The notes beneath the pieces are model-generated. The model saw only the letters and a list, made by a program, of their open reading frames with translations, searched no databases and was not told the DNA's origin. A DNA stretch of 64,000 bases from Spinellus fusiger. Lineage: Eukaryota; Mucoromycota; Mucoromycetes; Mucorales; Phycomycetaceae. Of this stretch, positions 48,492 to 59,030 are shown piece by piece (position 1 is the first letter of the stretch; every line of letters begins with the position of its first letter). The translations under genes were made by a program, and so were the position numbers. The DNA lies in contig JALLLS010000084.1 of assembly GCA_025094145.1 (NCBI GenBank), positions 1-64,000 of the forward strand, in the 5' to 3' direction.

Positions 48492-49952
48492 GTGTTATAT
48501 AAAATAAAGTACTATGGAAGCAACTGTACCTGTGAAGAAATCCAGCCTCGTCGTGGCAAGAATCTTCCTACAGGAAGTCTTGACTCCAGGGCAAAGAAAC
48601 TCAACCCATACAATACAGAGGATTATGAATTTACTGTACGCTGGATTAATGAGAGTGCCCATGCTATTTATCGACACCATGAAAGTGGCAGAGTGAACTT
48701 GGATCAACTTGCAGAAGTCTCTCTTTGCAAGGCCCACAGCAGTACACTCTATAGAGCCAAGAAGCGACACGAACGTAACTATTTTCAAGGTCAAGGGCTC
48801 TCTGTGGACTCAAATGAAATGGAAACAAGTACAAGCACTGAAGAGAGGCACTCATATTCACATCTACAGTCAGAATCACACCTGCATTCACATTCATATC
48901 CATATCCAGAATCACATCCAGAATCACATCCAGAATCACATCCAGAATCACATCCAGAATCACATCCAGAATCACATCTAGAATCACATCCAGAATCACA
49001 CTCACATTCGTACCTACACTCACACTCACAAGCCTACATACATACACATGCTCCTAGATCCTCTCCTGTGGATCCTTACCTGCACCACTGCTCTATGACA
49101 GCCCATCATCCTCTCACAGAAGTAATGAAGGGTGGACTAGCAGCAAAAGTACGAGAGATTTCTTACCACGAACACTATACACCTCGTACCCCAGCCCCTC
49201 CTCCTATAGCACCTTCCACTTCCCTCAAGAGAAAGAGAACAGTAAAACACAGCACAATAGCACATCATCCACGTACAAGTGCCTCCACACCACTCTGTAA
49301 GGGCAGTACACCACCCTTCTTTATCCAACATGCACAGTCACACCACTCCTTCTCCTCCTCCTTCTCTTTATCTTCTACTGCTGCTGTTGCTGTTACTGGC
49401 CTACAGTCTTATGCTGCTAGATATCATACTACAGATGGATTTCCTTCTCAATTACCACCCCTCTACTCAAGGAATCCTCTTCATAGCACAACACCCTTCT
49501 CCTCTCTTCCTGCAGCACTCCAACCCACACCCACACCCACACCATCCACACCTCATCCCAATCACTCAGGCCCTTCTCCCTCCTCCTCCTCCTGCTCTTC
49601 CTCCATCATGCTAACTCCTTCTCCCTCTATCCCTCTTCCCTCTTCCCAGCCTCTGTTTGTAGAGACAGTATCACTCAGAAGTGCTCAGACATCAGACACA
49701 TCTCCCATGTACTACATAAGAAACCTTGCTATTACAGATACCTTTACATTTAGAGATTTGTTGGCTGAGATTGATATGACAGGCACCCCTCCTCCTGGTA
49801 AGCGTATTATTGTGTCAGATATCAGAAGCAACTGCATCTTCCCCATGGACCAAGCCATTCGAAATGTTCTTCAGTGTCCCTCTTCTTCTCATGTTGAACT
49901 TTGTCTTGGATTGACGGAAAGAACGACAGTAGATTGGAGTACATATTCGTAG
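48492..49952 (+). CDS. Unrecognised protein with PESH tandem repeat and conserved ends
   Basis: Open frame of 486 codons, family not recognised. The N-terminal block (GKNLPTGSLDSRAKKLNPYN, DYEFTVRWINESAHAIYRHH, VNLDQLAEVSLCKAHSSTLY) looks like an ordered domain. The centre is low complexity: ESH-P repeats (48860-49020), Pro/Ser-rich stretches and a KRKR basic patch (LKRKRTVKH) that could act as a nuclear signal. The C-terminal ~80 residues are again ordered in texture (FTFRDLLAEIDMTGTPPPGK, RNVLQCPSSSHVELCLGLTE). Basic patch plus disordered spacer suggests a nuclear regulator, but this is inference. The first codons may be intronic or 5' sequence; the true start may lie upstream. Confidence 0.65.
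   Translation: MLYKIKYYGSNCTCEEIQPRRGKNLPTGSLDSRAKKLNPYNTEDYEFTVRWINESAHAIYRHHESGRVNLDQLAEVSLCKAHSSTLYRAKKRHERNYFQGQGLSVDSNEMETSTSTEERHSYSHLQSESHLHSHSYPYPESHPESHPESHPESHPESHPESHLESHPESHSHSYLHSHSQAYIHTHAPRSSPVDPYLHHCSMTAHHPLTEVMKGGLAAKVREISYHEHYTPRTPAPPPIAPSTSLKRKRTVKHSTIAHHPRTSASTPLCKGSTPPFFIQHAQSHHSFSSSFSLSSTAAVAVTGLQSYAARYHTTDGFPSQLPPLYSRNPLHSTTPFSSLPAALQPTPTPTPSTPHPNHSGPSPSSSSCSSSIMLTPSPSIPLPSSQPLFVETVSLRSAQTSDTSPMYYIRNLAITDTFTFRDLLAEIDMTGTPPPGKRIIVSDIRSNCIFPMDQAIRNVLQCPSSSHVELCLGLTERTTVDWSTYS
48904..49000 (+). repeat. 12-bp coding minisatellite (CCAGAATCACAT)n
   Basis: Eight or so tandem, nearly identical 12-bp units encoding Pro-Glu-Ser-His, with one Leu variant. The unit length keeps frame, so copy-number change alters protein length only. 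Confidence 0.92.
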
Positions 49953-50292
49953 TCCAACCACACCAAGGATTGACTTTCTTATCCACACCACACATATCCT
50001 ACACATATCCCACACATATCCCACCTATATTCTATTCATTTTATATTCTATATTCCATATTCTATTCATTCTATATTTTACTCCTTCTATATAGTCTACT
50101 CTTTATGTATTTCTCTCTCTCTCTATTTTACTTCATCTATAATCTATGTACTGTGCACTGTGTAGTATGTCTATTGTGATTGGCTGGAATTATCTTTTGG
50201 ACCGACATCATCTTTCTCTCTTTAGGCATAATAAACCCTCCTATAAATACGACGTTTTCTTCCACCTTCTTTTGTCTTACTATTCTGCCACT

Positions 50293-50950
50293 ATGGTATA
50301 CCAAGCACTAAGAAACTATCTCTCTCCCGCCCCCACACCTTCTCTTCCTGTTCCTGTCATGACAGTGTGTGACCCAGAAAGTAAATAAGAATACATGCCA
50401 AGTGTCTCATTCCGTTAGATGTCACCATGGACGTTCCCGAGTTCCCTTCTCGGGATGGACCTCAACGCCTTGTGGCTGCTGCTACAAAACAATCCAAACA
50501 TCGACAGAAAGTCAGACTTGAGCCAGGCCACTCTCCTTTAGACTGGGCACGCCTTAAAAGCTCAGGTAAAGATCTAAGAGTAAGTGGACAAATACAAAGG
50601 TTGGCGCAAGTGGCTAGACAACAAATAACAAAAACAAAAAGGGGGTGTCTCAATTGGCAAAATATACTTTGGAGGAATTGAAGCTTCATAATACCCCAGA
50701 AGATGCTTGGACTGCTATTCAGGGAAAAATATACAATATTACACCCTATCTTCATTTTCATCCTGGAGGTGTGAAGGATCTGATGCGAGTGGCAGGAAAG
50801 GACGGCACAAGACTTTTTAGTAAGTGTAGATACAATAGAAATAAACAAAGGGGGGAGGCTAATGCATTCTATACAGTGTTGACACATTCATGGGTGAATA
50901 CTGATTTTATGTTGGATGCCTGTATGGTTGGTTTCTTGGTATCGAACTAA
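50293..50950 (+). CDS. Cytochrome b5-like heme-binding domain protein (Irc21/CYB5R4-type)
   Basis: Stand-alone b5 domain of about 165 residues. Four exons in phase: 50293-50380, 50419-50579, 50642-50819, 50877-50950. The leader carries the block HRQKVRLEPGHSPLDWARLK, which precedes the b5 domain in Irc21 and CYB5R4. In the b5 domain the first heme-ligand His is in HFHPGGVKDLM and the second in the C-terminal THSWVN (exon 4 joint RLF|MLTHSWVN). The yTLEELKLHNTPEDAWTAI start is typical. No reductase domains follow and no TM anchor is present. An alternative donor CTCAG|GTAAAG at 50565 would break the frame. Role: soluble electron carrier by family analogy. Confidence 0.88.
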
Positions 50951-51463
50951 AGATATGAAGAAATGCAAGTGAAAGTACTATCAACATACATACATACAAA
51001 CACCAAGAGATAGCAATAGAAGACTATTTGTGTAAATTGAGCTATAGAAAGAGTCATTATTCAAGTACTCAAGTTGTTTTCTTTCATTCTAAACTGTAGA
51101 TGGTATGTTCTTTTTGCTTGTTTGTCTTATAAACCTCTATTGATTACAAATAACTACCTGTGTCTGTTAATACTAATACAATATACACCTCACCCATTAG
51201 AAGATTCAAAGAGACTGACATTGAGACTGATTTCATTACTGTAAATAAGTTTCATTGTTGATAGCTTCCTAAATGCTGTCATTAGATGCATACATAAAAA
51301 GATTCTTTATATTTATAATAATATTAGAAAGCACTACTAAGAAACAAATACTAATTTAGCATCCCTTTTCCCTGATAAATAGTAAAAAAAAAAAAAACAT
51401 TAAGAAAAGCTTATTATAATAGAGTAAAAATACCTAAGAAAAGTTATTCTCAGGCTCAAAAAT
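50951..51463. other. AT-rich intergenic region before tRNA-Glu
   Basis: About 510 bp downstream of the cytochrome b5-like gene, A/T-rich, with an A-run at 51385-51398. No gene seen. Confidence 0.5.
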
Positions 51464-51537
51464 GTTCCACATCGGGGAATCGAACCCCGGTCACGACGGT
51501 GAAAGCGACGGATCATAACCACTAGACCAATGCGGAA
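51464..51537 (-). tRNA. tRNA-Glu (anticodon UUC)
   Basis: The 74-nt cloverleaf on the minus strand has acceptor pairing TTCCGCA with TGTGGAA plus discriminator C, D-arm with A box TGGTCTAGTGG, anticodon loop CTTTCAC (UUC at 34-36) and a T arm with CCGGGGTTCGATTCCCCG, a canonical B box. The closest eukaryotic pattern is tRNA-Glu. There is no intron. A T5 Pol III terminator lies just downstream (51457-51462 on the plus strand as A's). The anticodon stem pairs CGTCG with CGTCG, leaving one central U-U mismatch, so a mildly degenerate copy is possible. Confidence 0.88.
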
Positions 51538-51688
51538 ACTTCTCCTTGTCCGTGCTAGACACTCTCCTGTCAAATAGAATAATACTATTGGCTGCACATG
51601 TCTTCCCTTTTTGGAACACACATTATCCTGTGTGGATACACACAGATAATATAATATAATTAATAAGATAAATGCTAATGCAATATAG

Positions 51689-51738
51689 TGTCTTGGCTTA
51701 ACATGTTCACTGTGAAGAGAACATGTTAAGCCAAGACA
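51689..51738. repeat. Perfect 20-bp inverted repeat with 10-bp loop
   Basis: The left arm 51689-51708 (TGTCTTGGCTTAACATGTTC) is the exact reverse complement of 51719-51738, separated by ACTGTGAAGA. It lies about 150 bp upstream of the tRNA-Glu gene 5' end (which is on the minus strand) in otherwise AT-rich DNA. It could fold as a hairpin on either strand. No coding context. Confidence 0.9.
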
Positions 51739-53428
51739 TGTATATGCAATTGTACATATAGAATTTAGTATAAATAATCAAGTGAATTCAATGAATAAAC
51801 ATTATCTTCTATCTTCTCTTTTATTCTTCCTCTTTGATCTACGTGGGCTTCAGTCCAAACCAAGAACCACTAGCTATTCCACTCTGTGCACATACCTCCA
51901 GGCTTAGAACTATTCTGTCCAAATTAGGGAACAACATCTTGACATGGTGTGTGTGGGCCTTCCTTGCTTCAGCCACCAAGAAGATGGAATGGGCCATACT
52001 TCTCTTTTGTTTGGTCCTGGACCATGACGTGTATTGCAGCTCTCCTCTGTCTGGCAAAGACAGAATTGCTAAGTTTCCTTGTCCTTCTATTTCCCCTTTT
52101 TTTCCCTTTTTCAGTGTACACCTTTCTTTTCCTTTTTGACACCACATTTTCCTTTTTGTACTACGTTTCTCTATTTCTCCATTTTCAGTCCATACTTTTC
52201 TTCTTCTACACCACACTTTTCTCTATCTTTCCCTTTTTCAGTCCACACTTTTCATTTTATTAATTACCATTCTTTTGGTAATTCAGTAGTGTTAACCTTA
52301 TTTTGTGGTGTATTTCATCTTATTTTATTCTATTATCCCATTGATATTATTGTAAGCTACGTAATAGTATAATCACATTAGGAATTGCACTATTACTACA
52401 CTCTACAATGCTTATATGAATTGACTTTATTATATTTTACCTTATTGTCTATTAGCATAAATACCCTCTGTTATTTCACTAATAAACATTGTCAAATTCT
52501 ATTGTGATACTTCTTTCTGAATATCTCTTATTCTTTTATTTTTTTTATCTTATTCTTCCATTTCAATTGGCTCTTTTGGAGACAAGTTAGCCACTCTGTT
52601 GATGTTACTTGTGCAAGTCAACTCTGAAAAGGTTTGATTGATTTGATCATTCATGTGTTGGCCTATATCAAGGCATTTTTTTTCTACATATGTTATTGTC
52701 AGCAGCAATTATTGTTTTTGTATATCCAGGATACAGTAGTATATGTTAACTCTGTTATTAGATCCAATAAACATAATATAATCTCTTTGAATGAGATGCA
52801 TGATAAAATACAGTTCAAAGTATTTTTTATTTATGGATGTTGATTGCTATTTGCACATTGGGCATGTTAGCCACCCTATGAGAACTTTTGAAAAAATAGA
52901 ATAAACATTAAAACACTTCAAATACGAAGGTGAAAAAAAGAATGCAAATGAATGGAAAACAGAAAGAAAAGAGAATATAAAACCTTGAAATGAGGGGAAA
53001 ATAATGAAAATGAGTGGAAATGATGGTAAAATGAGAATTATGAATAGACATCCAAAAGGCCATAAAGTCAGCAAGGAAACCAGGACACCAAAAAGATAAC
53101 CGTCATCCTGTGGCAATTCGAAATCCAACAAGGGATACTTAGAGCAACTTGGACAATCCTGAGGACACAAATACAGCAACTACACTAGCAGCTTCTGGCT
53201 TTGCTAAACGGGTTAAGAATGGGTGGTAGAGGAGAGATTGGATGAGAAGTAAGGATACAGTGTCTGTTGCTGCAGGAGTCTTTGCACTCTATGGCAGCGT
53301 TGGCGTTCCCGCTCAACACACCCATCAGCAGCCTCAATGAGCAAGATACCAGCTGATGGCTCTACCTTATAGTCTTGAGTAGACGTGGCTCGATCAATGG
53401 CTTGCAGCAGTATTAACAAATGATAAAA
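51739..53428. other. Non-coding region with pyrimidine-rich repeats
   Basis: A block of CTTTTTCAGTCCACACTTTTC-like units (about 52090-52260) forms imperfect tandem repeats, and GATGAAAATGAGTGGAAA-like repeats occur at 52935-53035. A minus-strand frame of 97 codons (53213-53506) is cut at its 5' end by the left end of the Tc1 element; whether it was once a gene is unclear. No recognised gene. Confidence 0.5.
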
Positions 53429-54729
53429 TACAGTGGCTCGTGGAAAACATACGTAGATTTCAAATTCAGACCCTAATTTCTTCCTTAATTTTTTTTTATT
53501 AAACATTCCTCATTTATTGCTTTTCCACCATAATGTCTACCTCATCTAACACCACCAACCAACCCATGAGACCTCGTGGAAACAAGAAGAAAAATATCGA
53601 TGACTTCACTTGATGCCTCATTGCTCACGAGGCCACTGTAAATGGGACCAGGCAGGTTGCCATTGCTGCTAGGTTTGGAGTCAGTGCGCAGTCGGTTTCC
53701 TTTATTGTAAAAAGATATAAGGAAACTGGCTGCTTCAAGGCCAAGAAGAGCACTGGGCGCAAGCCCATTCTGACAGAAAGGGACAAGAGAGAAGTTGCCC
53801 ACGAAGTGGCAAAAGATTCATTTCAGACAATGAATCAGCTTCACAGCCAGATGACCACCAAAGTGTCCATGACCACTTTCTCAAAGACGATAAAGAAGAT
53901 TGGCCTGCTTTCTTCCAGGGTGGTCAAGAAACCTTCTCAGCATCAAGCATAAGAAGCTGAAGCTTGATTAGACTAAGGCCCACCTCCACTGGACCAAGGA
54001 CAACTGGAAGACGGTCATCTGGTCCGATGAGTCCAGATACCAGTTGGTCACCACCAACAACCATACCAGAGTAGTACAAAAAGTGAATGAAGGACTGCTC
54101 CTGAAGAACGTCAAGCCCACTGTGAAGTTTGGAGGTGGCAGCGTAATGGTGTGGGGATCTTTCTTTGGTGAAGGTGTTGGGAGATTGGCGCCTGTGAAGG
54201 GCAGTATTGAGAGTGCAAGATACATTGAGATCTTGAAGAAGGAATACTGCCCTGAGCTGGCCCAACTCAAGGCACTGAATCCAGAGGTGGATTATGTTCT
54301 TCAAGAGGATAACGCCACCTGCCACAAGAGCATAGAGTCCAGGTTGTGGAAGGCAAAAGAGACCATTGCCGCCATGGAGGGGTGGCCTTCACAGAGCCCT
54401 GATCTCAACCCCATAGAGCATCTTTGGGAGGTGCTTCTGTTGGAAGAATGGGAGAAAATCCCCAAGGACACCACAGACGCCCTCATTTCCAGCATGCATC
54501 GGAGATGTAGGGCCGTCATTGAGGCCAATGGTGGAAACACCAAATATTAATGGTTTCTACCCAATAAAATTATTTTTATTATTCTATTGAACTTCTTTAT
54601 ACTTCATCCGATTTTGAAGTCTCTACTGTGTGTTTAATGTGTGTTTTTATGACAAAGAATGAGTATTTCCTATTACAGAAGTATATTGGAAAATGAAAAA
54701 TCTACGTAAGATTTCCACGAGTCACTGTA
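53429..54729 (+). mobile_element. Tc1/mariner transposable element with terminal inverted repeats and TA target duplication
   Basis: The element body is 53431-54727. It is flanked by TA at 53429-53430 and 54728-54729, the standard duplication of this superfamily. The left terminus CAGTGGCTCGTGGAAAACAT and the reverse complement of the right terminus CAGTGACTCGTGGAAATCTT match at about 17 of 20 positions, continuing into the shared ACGTAGATTT. A single transposase frame fills the inside. The element is near full length (1297 bp) but its gene is broken, so it would depend on transposase from elsewhere. Confidence 0.95.
53533..54550 (+). pseudogene. Tc1/mariner transposase (inactivated)
   Basis: DDE transposase of the Tc1 family. 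From the ATG at 53533 an N-terminal helix-turn-helix region (VNGTRQVAIAARFGVSAQSV, then GRKPILTERDKREVAHEV) is interrupted by a TGA after IDDFT (~53611). A frameshift near 53945 and a TAG at about 53968 separate it from the catalytic part, which is open to 54550. There the three acidic residues are visible: TVIWSDES (~54020), [12 protein letters not shown] (~54300) and [12 protein letters not shown] (~54410). The protein ends EANGGNTKY with the Tc1-style C-terminus. One frameshift and two stops make this copy non-autonomous; the relatively few lesions mean it is the youngest element in the window. Confidence 0.93.
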
Positions 54730-55455
54730 TAATTCTATGTGATAAAACTTATTAAAAGTTTGAGGACTTCATTTAAGAGGTTTATTAAATTAAAACCCTA
54801 TGAAAATACAAGTGGCACATTTGAAATGGTGAGATTATCTCTCCAAAAGATTGATGCTTTGGTGTAGGACCCCACAGCCCTTTTAATTTCCTTGCATTGT
54901 GTAGGTTTACCTGTTTATTTATTCCAGGACATTTTTCTTATTCTATTCATCCTTCTGTTATTATAGAGTGAAAAACATGTCAATTGTACGGTTAACATTT
55001 AGGAAAAAAATAAAGGAAGTATTCTAACCTCTGTTGAACAAAAAGCAGATGTGATAGATAGCATGTACTATTGAATTTGAATAGATTATAACTATTCTGT
55101 AGAAATACAATATTCTTGAGTTAATCATTAGCCCGTAAATCAATAGGGCAGAATAAACCATATACGTATCATCTAACATTTATTTACATACACTCAAATA
55201 ATCAGATGCACTGGGCTGCAAATGCCATCAGATGTCAACTACCACGTATCAACTGTAGACACCCCACTTTTGTTTGAATTCTATCTCCTTATCTGTGTAA
55301 TTTAGACTGTAAAGTATCTCTACATCCTTTAAAGATCTTATATTATTTTTAGTAATACTAATTACTAGACATTATAATATCTTTTTGCATGAAAAATCGA
55401 ATAAGACACTTTATCACACTTTAGATAGTTTACCGGTATCATGGGTTTCCGTCAG
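54730..55455. other. AT-rich spacer between Tc1 element and Fanzor relic
   Basis: About 725 bp of AT-rich sequence. No open frame with family resemblance, RNA gene or repeat was seen. Confidence 0.5.
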
Positions 55456-56004
55456 TTAGTCAACCGAGGCTCCAGCAATAACTGGGGAGGAGAAGGATGG
55501 AGATGAACCATAAGGCCTGGTTCTTTTATTGGTTCTAGGTGTATCTTTGGAGTCATGCTTTCTTTTGTTATATCTACAAAAGCGCTCTGGGTAGGTGCCA
55601 TTTTCCCTTTAAGACATTAGAATATGTCTAAAGTTCAATGTAGCAGCTAGATCACGATTCCAAAGCCTCAATGTCTTGTCTTTCATACAATTTTGGTTTG
55701 AACACCTATTTGAAGAGAGAGAAATATGAGTTTCTTTTTTTGATATAAAATTAAGAAGAAATGACCTGGGAAGACCATGAGATTTAACTTGGAGTATTTC
55801 TGTTCGTTGATAGGGCCTGGGGTTCTTAACATGTTTAAATGTTTCCAAAGGTGAGAACTTGCACTCAGGACATAGGCTTGATATTTTGAATTCATTGATA
55901 AGATAGAGTCTGAATTCTTCTTTCTTCAACATCTTCCGCATGCCTTTTTCCTTTATTGTCATTACTCTGGTAGGATTCGCACCTGAATAACTTGCTATAG
56001 TCTC
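55456..56004 (-). pseudogene. Fanzor (eukaryotic TnpB-like) C-terminal relic 3, largely readable
   Basis: Minus-strand coding begins after an acceptor at 56005 with a SYSGANPTRVMTIKEKGMRK block, followed by YLINEFKISSLCPEC, the RuvC-II Glu with TS-like motif and first Cys pair, then SPLETFKHVKNPRPYQR. A 60-nt GT-AG intron (55706-55765) splices exactly to give HGLPRCSNQNC, restoring the second Cys pair, then LRLWNRDLAATLNFRHILM with the RuvC-III Asp. An in-frame TAA at 55609 precedes a still-homologous tail RENGTYPERFCR that runs open to 55456. RuvC-I and the N-terminal half were not found upstream. One stop and a lost 5' part indicate a pseudogene, but catalytic Glu and Asp of the visible part are intact. 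Confidence 0.8.
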
Positions 56005-57209
56005 CTATAAAAATCAAATATATGTAAGAATCCTAGATTGATTCTATAAACATATTGTGTTTTCTTTTCTTTACTCGTATCTTGTTGGCTGCATAACATC
56101 TTTAGTTCAGAAAGAATTGATAAGAATACAATAAGAAAGAGGAAATAAATAGTTATTTTATTAGCAACACTGAGTAGTGTCAGCTATTATTTATCATCCA
56201 TTGATGTGATAGTGTCGTTAATAGCTTCTTAGGTCCAAAGGTATTTGGTTTAGTTAATGTACAATTAACTCTGCTCTTATTTATTCAAATTGTTTGTTAT
56301 TCTTTTATACTTCTTTTATACTTTAATGATGACTACAAATACAAAAACTTGGCAGAAATCACCACCAAAAGGCATACATTCTAATGCAGGCTATTGTACT
56401 TTTATATTATCTCTGAAAGATCAATCCACTGTATTCAAATATACCACAGCTTATTATAGATGCCTCATCACAAACCATTGATTGTGTAGCTGTTTTTTTA
56501 ACCATTTGCTAACTGTTAGTTTCCTGTTTTTAGTGTATAAGATTCAAGGTAATATTATTCTGTATACTGCTTGGTATATCTTTTCTCAGTGTGTCTTGGT
56601 TGTGCCGTATAAAATCTAGGTAACCTTGCTCAATGTTAGCCTATACTCTATACTGATAAAAAGGGCTTTCCAAATAAATGCAAATGATTTATTTTTCTGT
56701 ACATCAATCTGACGCAGTAGTGTTTTAGTGTAATTATCTTAATATCTTGGTCATTGAATAAGCATGTATTCATAGTCTAACCTAACTATCCTATATGAAA
56801 AAGAAGTATTTAGCTCATAGGATTGTATGACTGATTCATTTTACTCATTCGTTGTAGTATACTACCATTTCTTGATCATATCATAATGTCTACTTTCTGT
56901 TTGATATCTATCATTATTTGGACAATTGTAATGACTTTTGCGTAAATAGCCATGCTTATAACAGCCTGTATATCTATTTTGACAATGGTTTACTAAAGAA
57001 AAGTTATTGGGTATATAATTTGGATTAACATACTTGCTCAAAAAAGTGTGAATACAGCCACACTCAATTGAACTGAATACCTTTGAGTATAAATATCAGG
57101 ACGAAACAGATAAGACATGTTCAACATTAAATAAAACATTTTACATTTGATCTATAAGCTCGAAGCTTAAGCATATCAAGTCTCAATATCTTTAATTATA
57201 GAGAATAGA

Positions 57210-57460
57210 ATAATAATACAGTTAGTATTTCGTATGGCCTTTTTTTTGCATAAATGACATCCTGGCATCTGTCTGTCATACTCTGAACTCATCGTTGTGC
57301 AAGTTCAATATTAACTTTCAACATTAGTAATAGATACCCTTCTTTCTTCAATTCATATTTCCAAGGCATATCAGACATGTTCAATTGAGTTTAAGTCAGG
57401 GAATTGTATGAACCAGTAATCAAAGCCCCTGATCTGATGTGTCTCTTTCCACTATCTGGT
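57210..57460 (-). pseudogene. Degraded Tc1-type transposase C-terminus
   Basis: The minus strand reads FPDLNSIEHV followed by a TGA where Trp is expected, the [10 protein letters not shown] block around the catalytic Glu. About 100 nt further on comes QSMTDRCQDVIYAKKRPYEI, matching the extreme C-terminus of Tc1 transposases (SMxxRCxAVIxAKGGxTKY). Stops lie between. The sequence differs from the copy at 53.4 kb, so it is a separate, older insertion. Confidence 0.65.
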
Positions 57461-58204
57461 ATAGGTCCCAGTATGACAGCTAGCACCCTCTTCTTGTAAC
57501 AGAAACTCGCTGTCTTCTTTCTAATTCAATTCTATGAACCAAAAAGATCAAACTCACCAGCCATAATTTTGATATATAACTAATTATATACTTGTAGGAT
57601 TATACAAATAGATTAACCTTCTCATTGGTCTGTTTTCTTACATCCCTGAGTCTGTATGTTTTTATATATATTAATATATATTTTATTTTATAGAATACAG
57701 AAATTAGAAGAATAAAATGCCTTTTCCATTTTATAATAAACATTCGTCATTCTAGTGAAACAACAATGTTCAAAGCATTTTTGTTAGCCACTTTCTGCTT
57801 TAAGAAGCTTAAAAACAGAAGATGGCCAGGTCGACTTTATTAAGTCTGTCTATTTTACATCCATAAAGATAGAAATAAAGCCACACTCAGAAAGCTTTCT
57901 CCTTTGAATCCCTATAGCAATATATTATAAGAGTAGACAGTACCCATACCAGTCTTTTATTTATCAATATATTCTCTTTAATAAGTCAGCACATTAACAC
58001 CGACACTATCCATTTCTTGTTCATTGGAGTACTTCTCTTTTTTGCATATATTTTTCGAATATTTTCTGAACATCTTTCGGACACATTGTATTCTCTATTC
58101 TGATGAAGTGTTCTATTAATAATGGTTCAGTCCAAGACACTGAAAAGAATAGAGCACTCAGCATGGTGCAGTGATGATAAGAGATCATTAGGGTTCTAAC
58201 TCTT

Positions 58205-58446
58205 CTTCTAAATATATACTCTATCTACATACTCTATCTACATACTTTATCTACATACTCTATCTACATACTCTATCTACATACTTTATCTACATACTCT
58301 ATACACATATTTTATCTACATACTCTATACACATATTTTATCTACATACTCTATCTACATACTCTATCTACATACTCTATACACATACTTTATACACATA
58401 CTTTATACACATACTCTATACACATACTCTATACACATACTCTATC
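58205..58446 (+). repeat. 14-bp minisatellite (CATACTCTATCTA)n
   Basis: About 17 tandem copies of a 13-14 bp unit CATACTCTATCTA with regular variants (TTTAT for CTCTAT, TACACA for TCTACA) in higher-order order. It is uninterrupted by unique spacers. Confidence 0.93.
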
Positions 58447-59030
58447 TTGACAGGTCTATTGATAGGTTTGTGGGCTCTACAAAAATAGATCATTCCCAAA
58501 AATCCAATGTATTTTTATACTGTGTGCATAGCATGCCTATTTGAACTGTCACTTGCTCCATGTGCATGGTCTATGCAGTGGTTTATAATTGATCTCGTGA
58601 CGTTTCCTCCATCATCCCACAGTTCTCCTTGTGTAAGAAAGAAGCCTGTGCCTGTAGACCAGACAAAGGTTAAGCTACCTGTTTAGCCTTGAATGCCTCT
58701 TCTCTTGACAGGTGTAGAATCCCAAGACGGGTGTTTATTCTCCTTTTTATGATTAGTCCACTGACTGTTCAACCACAGCTGCTCTGTATAAGCTCAAAGT
58801 TCATGATAAGATCGGAAGTAAAACTATAATAAGGTATTGCATAGCCGTGAGCCAAGTAATAAACGAGTTACACTACAAAGCCACAGTCAGATGCCCTTTC
58901 TACAATTTAACTCCACATCTTTCCATCGTTTATCTTGGACTTTATCTTGGACTTTATCTCTTGTCTTGGGAGACGCTCTTTGTTTTCCTATTCATCACAC
59001 CGTCGCCCTTCTTCCACAGCCATCCCCAAG

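Larger units (their letters stand above)
56005..59030. other. AT-rich gene desert with a Tc1 relic and minisatellite
   Basis: About 3 kb. It may include further decayed 5' parts of the Fanzor gene near 56005-56160. A Tc1 relic (57210-57460) and a large minisatellite (58205-58446) are annotated separately. Otherwise no gene seen. Confidence 0.55.

Noticed and set aside
53924..54325. Minus-strand frame of 133 codons inside the Tc1 element
   Set aside because: It is antisense to the transposase catalytic region, which carries the DDE motifs.
55966..55990. tRNA B-box-like sequence (GGTAGGATTCGCACCTG)
   Set aside because: No acceptor or anticodon stem can be formed around it, and it lies in the Fanzor relic coding region.
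58205..58446. Possible CRISPR-like array
   Set aside because: Units are directly adjacent with no unique spacers, and the genome is eukaryotic; it is a minisatellite.
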